Shown piece by piece: positions 1 through 6,141 of a DNA stretch of 10,206 bases; the first letter of the stretch is position 1; each line of letters starts with the position of its first letter. The DNA comes from JBMNRY01 sp050944915 (GTDB lineage Bacteria > Bacillota > Limnochordia > JAAZLZ01): assembly GCA_050944915.1 (NCBI GenBank), contig JBMNRY010000072.1, forward strand, positions 1 through 10,206, in the 5' to 3' direction. Under the pieces are notes generated by a model. The model was not told the DNA's origin. It did not search any database and was given only the letters and a program-made list of their open reading frames with translations. The position numbers and the translations under genes were made by a program.

Positions 1-175
1 TAAGCTGGGGACTACCTCGATGGAGCTTTGCCTTATCCCCATTGTTATCTACCTTTTCCCCACCGGTTGGTAATTCCTTCGGGGAAGAGAAAATTCTCTT
101 CATCCCCCCTAGAAAAACCTACCATCCTGTAGTCTACCCAAGGATGGGTTATTCAATCCTGGAGTCTTTGTATTT
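1..175. other. Gene-free left end with two inverted repeats
   Basis: I see no coding sequence or RNA gene here. The stretch lies just beyond the terminator of the tRNA operon. It carries a near-perfect inverted repeat at 84-101 (8-bp arms, 2-base centre), which can be extended by a further GGG/CCC at 81-83 and 104-106 across a 2-base bulge. A second inverted repeat has arms at 122-128 and 141-147 (CCATCCT/AGGATGG). Neither is followed by a T-run on either strand, so they are not ordinary intrinsic terminators. In related Bacillota the next genes in this direction are often translation genes (tuf, rpmG, secE, nusG), so this could be the leader of such an operon; that is inference, as no downstream gene is visible. 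Confidence 0.5.
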
Positions 176-204
176 AAAATAAAAAAAGCTGCCTAGAAAG
201 ACAG
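176..204 (-). terminator. Rho-independent terminator of the tRNA operon
   Basis: Read on the minus strand, the bases directly after the CCA end of tRNA-Thr(GGT) form a 6-bp stem (CTGTCT/AGGCAG with one G-T pair, arms at 199-204 and 189-194) around a TTCT loop. The stem is followed by C, seven T and then ATTTT. This is a typical intrinsic terminator, and it ends the Tyr-fMet-fMet-Thr transcript with essentially no trailer. Confidence 0.85.
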
Positions 205-280
205 TGGAGCCGGCAACCAGAATCGAACTGGTGACCTCATCCTTACCATGGATGCGCTCTACCTACTGAGCTATGCCGGC
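205..280 (-). tRNA. tRNA-Thr (anticodon GGT)
   Basis: A 76-nt tRNA with encoded CCA and a complete cloverleaf: acceptor GCCGGCA/TGCCGGC, D arm GCTC/GAGC, anticodon stem CATCC/GGATG with loop ATGGTAA, and T arm ACCAG/CTGGT with loop TTCGATT. The GGT anticodon reads ACC and ACT threonine codons. It is the last gene of the tRNA operon, 10 nt after the first initiator tRNA copy, and its 3' end abuts the terminator. Confidence 0.97.
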
Positions 281-289
281 TTGAGTTAC

Positions 290-371
<82 letters not shown>

Positions 372-386
372 GTATCTATGAAGTTG

Positions 387-468
<82 letters not shown>

Positions 469-477
469 CGTAAAAGA

Positions 478-563
478 TGGTGGAGGGAAGAGGATTCGAA
501 CCTCTGAAGGCGTCGCCAGCAGATTTACAGTCTGCCCCCTTTGGCCAGCTCGGGAATCCCTCC
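478..563 (-). tRNA. tRNA-Tyr (anticodon GTA)
   Basis: An 86-nt class II tRNA with encoded CCA. The acceptor is GGAGGGA/TCCCTCC, the anticodon stem GCAGA/TCTGC with loop CTGTAAA gives GTA, and a long variable arm follows (TGGCGACGCCTTC region), as expected of bacterial tRNA-Tyr. It is the first gene after the promoter at 595-623 and heads the Tyr-fMet-fMet-Thr(GGT) operon. Confidence 0.96.
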
Positions 564-594
564 ACAGTGCTTTTGGTTTCTTCAAGCGAAACCT

Positions 595-623
595 ATTGTA
601 GCATCTTTGTTCTTGGTTGTCAA
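595..623 (-). promoter_or_regulatory. Sigma-A promoter for tRNA-Tyr operon
   Basis: On the minus strand TTGACA (618-623) is followed after exactly 17 bases by TACAAT (595-600), with an extended -10 TGC just before it. It lies between tRNA-Thr(TGT) and tRNA-Tyr. The start point would fall near 588, giving a leader of about 25 nt that holds a small hairpin (GGTTTC/GAAACC). It shares GTTGACA-N11-RGATGCTAYAAT with the promoter of the preceding tRNA. Confidence 0.85.
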
Positions 624-631
624 CTACTTTC

Positions 632-707
632 TGGAGCCAGCGGGGGGACTTGAACCCCCAACCTACCGCTTACAAGGCGGTTGCTCTGCCAATTGAGCTA
701 CACCGGC
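632..707 (-). tRNA. tRNA-Thr (anticodon TGT)
   Basis: A 76-nt tRNA with encoded CCA. The acceptor GCCGGTG/CGCTGGC includes G-T pairs, the anticodon stem ACCGC/GCGGT with loop CTTGTAA gives TGT, and the T arm GGGGG/CCCCC has loop TTCAAGT. It decodes ACA and ACG threonine codons. It is the first tRNA behind sigH and has its own consensus promoter. I see no terminator between it and tRNA-Tyr, so its transcript probably runs on into the rest of the cluster. Confidence 0.97.
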
Positions 708-725
708 TCTCCTGCGACAATTGGT

Positions 726-754
726 ATTATAGCATCCTTCTAGGCAACTGTCAA
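726..754 (-). promoter_or_regulatory. Consensus sigma-A promoter for tRNA-Thr(TGT)
   Basis: On the minus strand there is a perfect TTGACA (749-754), a 17-base spacer and a perfect TATAAT (726-731) with an extended TGC in front. The first position of the likely transcript is within about 15 bases of the tRNA 5' end. The -35 hexamer contains the TGA stop codon of sigH (751-753), so the promoter is fused to the end of that gene. Confidence 0.92.
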
Positions 755-1425
755 CGCCGTTCCGCCCGTTCCATTTCGCTTTCCCGCTTCTGCAAATAGC
801 GTTCTAGCTTGCGTTTCACCCGTTGTAGGGCGTTATCGATAGATTTAACGTGACGGCGCAAATCGACGGCAATTTCTTGATAGGATTTTCCTTCTAGATA
901 GTACATGAGGACTTTCCATTCCAGTTCGCTGAGGAACTCCTCCATCTTGTTTTCGATATCGATGAATTCCTCCCGACTGATCACTAATTCCTCGGGATCG
1001 GTCACTTTACTGCCGGAAATGACATCCATCAAAGTGCGGTCCGATTCCTCGTCATAAATGGGCTTGTTCAAGGAGACATAGGAATTCAATGGAATATGTT
1101 TTTGACGGGTTGCCGTTTTAATGGCGGTAATGATTTGGCGGGTAATACATAATTCCGCAAAGGCCCGGAAGGAAGCCAATTTGTCAGCTCGAAAATCGCG
1201 GATAGCCTTATAAAGTCCAATCATACCCTCTTGTATGATATCTTCCCGGTCAGCACCAATGAGAAAGTAGGAACGTGCCTTCGCCCGGACGAAATTTCGA
1301 TACTTCTCGATTAAATACTCTAAGGCGATGTCATCACCGTTCTTAGCAAATTCAACTACCTGCTCGTCCCCCAAATTCTCATAGGGAGAATAGAAATCAT
1401 GCTGCGGGTTTGCACTCAACAGCAT
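751..1425 (-). CDS. sigH: RNA polymerase sigma-H factor (SigH/Spo0H)
   Basis: This is the alternative sigma factor that directs RNA polymerase to post-exponential genes: early sporulation, competence and stationary phase in Bacillus and clostridia. The protein (224 aa from this start) has sigma region 2 at about 25-110, including the stretch RNFVRAKARSYFLIGADRED and QEGMIGLYKAIRDF, which is nearly identical to B. subtilis SigH as I recall it. Region 4 lies at about 165-212, with its helix-turn-helix around SYQEIAVDL and RHVKSIDNALQRVKRKL. The reading frame stays open upstream into vanW, but similarity begins only near this ATG, and B. subtilis SigH has the same distance to the DEQV motif. The GGAGG at 1428-1432 is only 2 bases from this ATG and 8 bases from an in-frame TTG at 1417-1419, so the true start may be that TTG (222 aa). 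It is transcribed from its own promoter at 1537-1565, with a leader of about 105 nt. Confidence 0.96.
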   Translation of the reverse strand: MLLSANPQHDFYSPYENLGDEQVVEFAKNGDDIALEYLIEKYRNFVRAKARSYFLIGADREDIIQEGMIGLYKAIRDFRADKLASFRAFAELCITRQIITAIKTATRQKHIPLNSYVSLNKPIYDEESDRTLMDVISGSKVTDPEELVISREEFIDIENKMEEFLSELEWKVLMYYLEGKSYQEIAVDLRRHVKSIDNALQRVKRKLERYLQKRESEMERAERR

Positions 1426-1536
1426 CGCCTCCAGCAACTTATTAGAATCGAACAGCACGGGATCCACCCTTGATAATGATGGTAGGGCGTGTACTAGGGA
1501 TGTATTCAGAAGTAGAAGGGGATTAGTCTCCCGCTT

Positions 1537-1565
1537 ATTATACACTACCCCTAGGGGTCGGTCAA
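1537..1565 (-). promoter_or_regulatory. Sigma-A promoter for sigH, with palindromic spacer
   Basis: On the minus strand TTGACC (1560-1565) and TATAAT (1537-1542) are separated by exactly 17 bases. The -35 lies inside the last codons of vanW. The spacer contains a 12-bp perfect palindrome, ACCCCTAGGGGT (1547-1558), which also includes the vanW stop codon. In that position it could be an operator, but no regulator is identifiable. I see no terminator between vanW and sigH, so sigH can also receive read-through from the cysE operon. Confidence 0.85.
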
Positions 1566-2831
1566 GGAATCCCCCTCTGTTGTCGATTTCCCTGCCAGGG
1601 TCGGTACCACGGGAGGATAGACATCTTCCCCGATCAGCTCTTCTTCCACCAGGACGCCATTTTCGTACCACGACCGCCACAGCCGGGCCCGGTATCCCGG
1701 TAGGCTTCCCGGGACTTCTTGGGCCGGTAGAATCTCCGCCATCATTTCCTCCCTTAATCTCGCCCTACGGGCCGGTAAGGCCCGTCCCTCGATGGTGACA
1801 TGAAGCCAACTACCGTCGACGAAGGCCCTCAATCTAACGGGCTGAGACAGGGTATTGCGGAAGCGAAAATCCAGCCGATCATAAACGACGGTGGCATCCC
1901 GAGCCAGGGGGACATAGCTTAAAGGCCGGGAGTGGTTATATCTTTCGGTCACCTCTAGACCGGCCATCAACACCGCGTTATACAAGGTGGAAGAGAGTTG
2001 ACAGATCCCGCCGCCGATACCGATTACTAACCGGGATTGAACCAACTCTGGAGCCGGCCGAAAACCATATTCGATCTCCCGGGGACCGATAATGTTATTA
2101 AAGGAAAACTCCCCACCCGGTTCTAACACTAAGCCGTCGATAGCCTTGGCGGCCAAGGCGATGTTATGGACCCGGTCCCTCTGGGAGGGGTCCAAGGGAG
2201 TAGCGAAGGCAGCAATTTCCACTGCCGGGGGATTGGCCAATAGCTCTTCTTCCCCGACGGTCGGTTCCCAAACCTCCAAGGGGACTTCCACCGCTGTGAA
2301 GGTAGTGCCCCTCCAAGCAGCCAGGAGCCTCTCTTTCAACCTTTCTTTGGCGACCCGGTAACCCCTTTTGCCGGGGATGACCTCCCCTTGGGGACCCCAG
2401 CGGGCATCTTCCGGAGGACGCTCCAGCTGAGCGGCAAAATCCTCCAGCCAAGCGTCCAAGGCCTCCTCGTCATAAGCTAACTGGAGTTGGAGGAAGCGTT
2501 TGGAGACTGGCAACCTCAAATCCCGGGCCAGCATCCTCCAGGTCTGGGTTCCATCGATGGACACCCCGAAGTCCCGGGGATCGACGGACCAACTCTCTCC
2601 ATCTAAATGTAAGGTGATGGGCCTGAGGATGGCCTGGGTATGGTCTTCTAGCAGGTCGATTAATTCACCCTCCGTGAGCCCCCCGATGTGGATCCCTAAA
2701 GAAGCCAGGACATAACCGGGGGCAACCCTGGGCTGGGGCCAGTTATAGGCTAGATAAACCCCTAAAAGAGAACCTCCGATGATGCTCAAAAGAAAGATAG
2801 CAATCAAAAAAGGTAGGAATTGTTTTTGCAT
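1551..2831 (-). CDS. VanW family protein, membrane-anchored
   Basis: The role of VanW proteins is not established; the family is named after an accessory gene of some vancomycin-resistance clusters, and cell-wall binding is suspected from its domains. This 426-aa protein has a short N-terminus, one hydrophobic segment at about 5-29 (uncleaved anchor or signal), and then an extracytoplasmic part. Residues about 60-220 look like the putative peptidoglycan-binding region often found with VanW (PF12229 type). The VanW domain at about 235-350 shows PGGEFSFN (238-245), GGGICQLSS (273-281, one cysteine) and YNHSRPLSYVP (from 298). The last ~20 residues are low in structure. I chose the ATG at 2829-2831 because AAGGAG (2841-2846) lies 9 bases ahead; an ATG six codons upstream has no ribosome binding site. 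It follows rlmB by 45 nt and probably shares its transcript. In B. subtilis this slot holds yacP/rae1. Confidence 0.88.
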   Translation of the reverse strand: MQKQFLPFLIAIFLLSIIGGSLLGVYLAYNWPQPRVAPGYVLASLGIHIGGLTEGELIDLLEDHTQAILRPITLHLDGESWSVDPRDFGVSIDGTQTWRMLARDLRLPVSKRFLQLQLAYDEEALDAWLEDFAAQLERPPEDARWGPQGEVIPGKRGYRVAKERLKERLLAAWRGTTFTAVEVPLEVWEPTVGEEELLANPPAVEIAAFATPLDPSQRDRVHNIALAAKAIDGLVLEPGGEFSFNNIIGPREIEYGFRPAPELVQSRLVIGIGGGICQLSSTLYNAVLMAGLEVTERYNHSRPLSYVPLARDATVVYDRLDFRFRNTLSQPVRLRAFVDGSWLHVTIEGRALPARRARLREEMMAEILPAQEVPGSLPGYRARLWRSWYENGVLVEEELIGEDVYPPVVPTLAGKSTTEGDSLTDP

Positions 2832-2876
2832 GGGAACAAGCTCCTTCATGGGGAACTTGTTTTAGCTTGCTCGGCA

Positions 2877-3605
2877 TTAGTCACAGGCATACTTTTGACG
2901 CACCACCTCGAAGATGAGGATCCCTGCTGCTACCCCCGCGTTGAGGGAATTGAGGGCCCCTTGGAGGGGTAAGCGCAAGGTAAAGTCACAGTTTTCCCGC
3001 ACCAGGCGGCTGAGTCCCTTGCCTTCTCCTCCGATGACCAACCCCAGGGGACCTTTGAGATCGGCCTGGAAGTAAAGGAGCTCACCGTCGGCTTCGGCCC
3101 CAGCCAACCATAGGCCCCGCCCTTTCAACTCCTCCATGGTCCGCACTAGATTGGTCACTTGGACTACCGGCACATATTCCGCCGCTCCGGCCGCGGCTTT
3201 GACGGCCCCGGTGGTCAAACCGACGGCTCGGTGTTTAGGGATGATGATCCCATGGACACCGCCGGCTTCTGCGCTGCGCAAAATAGAACCAAGATTTTGG
3301 GGATCTTGGAGGCCGTCTAAAAGAAGGACAAAGGGGGCTTCTGCCCTTTCCGCAGCCCGGGCAAAGATATCTTCCAGGGAAGCGTAATCCCGTTCGGGGA
3401 TGAGGGCCACTACCCCCTGGTGGTTGATACCGGGCACTAGTCGATCTAACTGGGCCTTATCGACCCGCTCCATGGGGATGCCGGCCTTTTTGGCCAAAGA
3501 GATAATAGGCTCTAAACCCCTTTGTCCGGCAATGAGGAGCTTGTCCATCGGTCTGCCGGCCCTTAAGGCTTCCAGCACGGGGTTTCTTCCCGGGATCTTA
3601 TCCAT
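2877..3605 (-). CDS. rlmB: 23S rRNA (guanosine-2'-O-)-methyltransferase RlmB (TrmH family)
   Basis: A SPOUT-fold methyltransferase that puts a 2'-O-methyl group on a guanosine of 23S rRNA (G2251 in E. coli) using S-adenosylmethionine. The protein is 242 aa, the usual length. The N-terminal substrate-binding domain is at about 3-75. The catalytic domain shows motif 1 QNLGSILRSAEA (103-114, with Asn104 and Arg110), motif 2 IGGEGKGL (191-198, with Glu194) and motif 3 LPLQGALNSLNAGVAAG (212-228). In motif 3 the residue after SLNA is Gly, where many family members have Ser. This may be a neutral variant. The ATG shares one base with the thyX stop codon (TAATG), suggesting coupled translation. A tRNA-directed TrmH-family role cannot be excluded, but the sigH-locus context favours RlmB. 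Confidence 0.93.
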   Translation of the reverse strand: MDKIPGRNPVLEALRAGRPMDKLLIAGQRGLEPIISLAKKAGIPMERVDKAQLDRLVPGINHQGVVALIPERDYASLEDIFARAAERAEAPFVLLLDGLQDPQNLGSILRSAEAGGVHGIIIPKHRAVGLTTGAVKAAAGAAEYVPVVQVTNLVRTMEELKGRGLWLAGAEADGELLYFQADLKGPLGLVIGGEGKGLSRLVRENCDFTLRLPLQGALNSLNAGVAAGILIFEVVRQKYACD

Positions 3606-4243
3606 TAGTCATTACCACCAGCAAAATATTTGGCTAACCAGGGTTCCCGCTCTAACAGCAGTTCAACCATTTTAGTCAACAGCTCTTTAATCTCCCACTG
3701 GGCCCCGGGGGTTAAGACCCGTTTTTCATAGATATCCAGCAGCGAACGCAGATTGACGGTAGTGATGAAGTTGGTCTTAATGCCGCCGGGAAGGAGAAAC
3801 CGGGCATCTTCCTTGGGTATCCCTAATTCCGCCAATTTCTGATAACCTTCTAAAGCCAGGGCCGTATACTCCTCATAGACCCTTTGGGCCTCAGGGGATT
3901 TTTCCAGGCTCGGCGGCCGTAAATGGAGGGAGTCGGCCTGGACCGCCCGATCGGCCGCCACATAACGTTGGCTTTGGACCGAAAGGCTGACTCCGATGCG
4001 ATGGCGGGAATACTGGGCTAGCAGAGTCCGGGAGACCCCCGTCACCGCGTAGGTGAGGGAGCAATGTTCAGCGACCGACAAATGGCGGGAGGTGAAGATT
4101 CTGTTGGCCAAGCGCAACATCTCCTCCTCCGTCGGTTCCGAAGCCCACAAATCTTGGGGCGGCAGGGGGCTGTAACAGGTGCGGGCAGCGCACCAAACTG
4201 CCTTTAACATCTGGGGTGTACAATAAAGGAGATCGACCTGCAC
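3605..4243 (-). CDS. thyX: Flavin-dependent thymidylate synthase ThyX
   Basis: It makes dTMP from dUMP with methylenetetrahydrofolate, FAD and NADPH, replacing ThyA. The 212-aa protein shows the family blocks: SRHLSVAEHCSLTYAVTGVS (52-71), the signature RHR at 80-82 followed by SLSVQSQRYV, and near the C-terminus NLRSLLDIYEKR with AQWEIKEL. The serine before QRY (Ser91) lies eight residues after RHR, where the canonical pattern is RHR-x7-S, so there is a one-residue insertion. The surrounding residues fit the family, so I take it as functional. The start is GTG at 4241-4243, placed 6 bases after a perfect AGGAGG (4250-4255). A GTG five codons upstream would put that site inside the gene. It starts 1 nt after the mrnC stop and ends overlapping rlmB, so it sits within the operon. 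Confidence 0.94.
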   Translation of the reverse strand: MQVDLLYCTPQMLKAVWCAARTCYSPLPPQDLWASEPTEEEMLRLANRIFTSRHLSVAEHCSLTYAVTGVSRTLLAQYSRHRIGVSLSVQSQRYVAADRAVQADSLHLRPPSLEKSPEAQRVYEEYTALALEGYQKLAELGIPKEDARFLLPGGIKTNFITTVNLRSLLDIYEKRVLTPGAQWEIKELLTKMVELLLEREPWLAKYFAGGND

Positions 4244-4244
4244 A

Positions 4245-4670
4245 TTATTCCTCCTCACGATCCCTGAGGGCTAATTCTAAAATCTCTCCTAAACGTCGTT
4301 CCTGACCGGCCAGGAACAAATATCCGATGAGGACTTCCAAGCCGGTGCTCTGCCGGTAGACGATGGGCTCGATCCCCTTGGGGACATTGCCCCGTTTACT
4401 ATTCCGTCCCCTGCGGATCAAGCTTTGCTCCTCAGGAGTTAAATAGGGGGTCAACACTTGGACCAAGTGGGCCTGGGCCGGCGCTTTGACCATTTTCACC
4501 GTTTCCCGATGGAGCTGGCCCGGTTGGCGCACCCCTTGACCCACCAGTTTCTTACGCACGAAGAGTTCATAAACGGCATCGCCCACATAGGCTAAAACGC
4601 TGGGCGATAAGGACGCCAGGGTGGTGGCGTCCAATGGTTGACTGAAAGTATCTTCTATGCCCAGTGCCAA
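4245..4670 (-). CDS. mrnC: Mini-ribonuclease III (MrnC)
   Basis: A small RNase III-like enzyme without a dsRNA-binding domain that trims 23S rRNA precursors in Bacillota. The 141-aa product (the B. subtilis protein is of similar size) has the catalytic-domain signature LAYVGDAVYELFVR (26-39, with the metal-binding Asp31), RGRNSKRGNVPKG (87-99) and YRQSTGLEVLIGYLFL (105-120, with the second catalytic acid Glu112). The gene overlaps the end of cysS by 16 bases. The best start is TTG at 4668-4670, preceded by AGGGAG (4675-4680) with 4 bases between. No ATG occurs near the conserved N-terminus, and the next TTG is 12 codons in. Its last codons carry the ribosome binding site of thyX. Confidence 0.93.
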   Translation of the reverse strand: MALGIEDTFSQPLDATTLASLSPSVLAYVGDAVYELFVRKKLVGQGVRQPGQLHRETVKMVKAPAQAHLVQVLTPYLTPEEQSLIRRGRNSKRGNVPKGIEPIVYRQSTGLEVLIGYLFLAGQERRLGEILELALRDREEE

Positions 4671-6115
4671 TTCACTCCCTGGGGGGTATCCTCGAGGATG
4701 ATCCCCACTTCCCGGAGTCGGTCTCTGATGGCATCGGCGGTCGCGTAATCCTTCTTCTTTTTTGCTTCCGTCCGCACATCGAGGAGAATCTGTAAAACAT
4801 CGTTGAAAGCTTCGTTACTTCCTTCTTCCACCGGCGGGAAAATGCCAAGAATTTGTCCACCCAGTTCCTGCATAATCCCCAGGGCCCCTGCTAACAGACC
4901 CAAGGTCGCCGTGCCATAGGGAGGTTGAAGGTTAGTTAAAAAGCTGTTAATTTCCCGACCCAGCTGAAACAGAGCTGCCATAGCCAAGGCCGTGTTGAAA
5001 TCGTCTTCCATGGCCCCGATGAAGTTTTCCTGTCCTTCTTCCATGGCTTCCCGAAGCTGCCGTTCCCCGGGCGATAATTCATTGACCTCGATTTCCTGCC
5101 AATTACCGCCGCCATCGAACCCCTGGCCAGCCAAGAATTTGGCTAACCGCTGGTAGATGCCGTTAAGGCGTTCCCAACCCCGTCGGGCCTCCCCGATTTT
5201 CTCCGGGCTGTAGTCCACAGGGCTGCGGTAATGGGTCGATAGGATGAAGAAGCGAACTACTTCCTTGGGATGTTCCCGAAGAACGTCGTTGATACTGATG
5301 AAGTTCCCCAGGGATTTGGACATTTTTTCGTCCTTGACCTGGAGCAACCCATTATGGACCCAGTAACGGACAAAGGGCTGTATTCCGTAGGCTTCCGACT
5401 GGGCAATTTCATTTTCATGGTGGGGGAAGATGAGATCCATGCCTCCACCATGGAAGTCGATGCCATCTTCTAAATACTGCAGGGACATGGCCGAACATTC
5501 GATATGCCAGCCCGGCCGTCCCGGACCCCAGGGGCTGTCCCAGGCGGGCTCACCAGGTTTTGCTCCCTTCCAGAGGGCAAAATCTAGGGGATTTCTTTTA
5601 TTCTCCAGATTTTTCTCCCCTTCTACTAGCTCATCGAGACGCTGTTTCGATAATTTACCGTAGGAAGGGAATTTATCGACGGAGAAGTAAACATCGCCGT
5701 TTTGTTCATAGGCATATCCCTTTTCCACCAATGTGGACACCATCTCGATGATTTGGGGGATATGTTGGCTCACCCTGGGGTAATAATCGGCCCTTTCTAC
5801 CCCTAAGGCATCCATGCTCCGCAGATATTCCTCGGAGTAGTACATGGCGATATCCGATGCCGATTTGTCTTCCCGCTGGGCCCTTGCGATGATTTTATCA
5901 TCGATATCGGTGAAGTTTTGGACATGGGTCACATGATAACCCCGGTAACGGAGGAATTTCTTAAAAACATCCCATAAAATACTGGGGATCGCATGGCCCA
6001 GATGGGTTTCATCGTAGGGGGTGACCCCACAGACGTAGATCCCAACGTTCTTATCCTCCCGGGGAGTGAAGGTTTCCTTTTGCCGTGTTAATGTATTGTA
6101 TATCTTTATGCTCAC
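4655..6115 (-). CDS. cysS: Cysteinyl-tRNA synthetase
   Basis: A class I aminoacyl-tRNA synthetase that charges tRNA-Cys. The 486-aa protein has the HIGH-like motif HLGH at 38-41 and KMSKS at 264-268. The expected zinc ligands are all present: Cys29 (in YVCGVTPYD), Cys207 (WHIECSAM), His232 and Glu236 (FPHHENEIAQSE). The C-terminal half is the helical DALR-type tRNA-binding region, of ordinary length. I chose GTG at 6113-6115 because AAGGAGG (6124-6130) lies 8 bases ahead; the frame extends 15 more codons to 6160 but would then overlap cysE and swallow this site. It begins 26 nt after cysE and lies under the same cysteine T-box, so synthetase and cysteine synthesis are induced together when tRNA-Cys is uncharged. 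Confidence 0.97.
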   Translation of the reverse strand: MSIKIYNTLTRQKETFTPREDKNVGIYVCGVTPYDETHLGHAIPSILWDVFKKFLRYRGYHVTHVQNFTDIDDKIIARAQREDKSASDIAMYYSEEYLRSMDALGVERADYYPRVSQHIPQIIEMVSTLVEKGYAYEQNGDVYFSVDKFPSYGKLSKQRLDELVEGEKNLENKRNPLDFALWKGAKPGEPAWDSPWGPGRPGWHIECSAMSLQYLEDGIDFHGGGMDLIFPHHENEIAQSEAYGIQPFVRYWVHNGLLQVKDEKMSKSLGNFISINDVLREHPKEVVRFFILSTHYRSPVDYSPEKIGEARRGWERLNGIYQRLAKFLAGQGFDGGGNWQEIEVNELSPGERQLREAMEEGQENFIGAMEDDFNTALAMAALFQLGREINSFLTNLQPPYGTATLGLLAGALGIMQELGGQILGIFPPVEEGSNEAFNDVLQILLDVRTEAKKKKDYATADAIRDRLREVGIILEDTPQGVNWHWA

Positions 6116-6141
6116 AAGGCCAGCCTCCTTACTTTTCCTTG

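Noticed and set aside
617..799. 60-aa plus-strand open frame
   Set aside because: It is antisense to tRNA-Thr, its promoter and the end of sigH, with no ribosome binding site or family likeness.
1547..1558. Terminator of the vanW transcript
   Set aside because: The palindrome has no loop spacer and no following T-run on the minus strand, so it cannot act as an intrinsic terminator.
1426..1680. N-terminal extension of the sigH frame (309 aa from 1680)
   Set aside because: The extra 85 residues lie inside vanW in another frame and over the sigH promoter, and do not resemble sigma factors. The open frame there is accidental.
2832..2876. Separate promoter or terminator between rlmB and vanW
   Set aside because: No -35/-10 pair is present. 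The short repeat AACAAG/CTTGTT flanking the ribosome binding site is weak and has no T-run.
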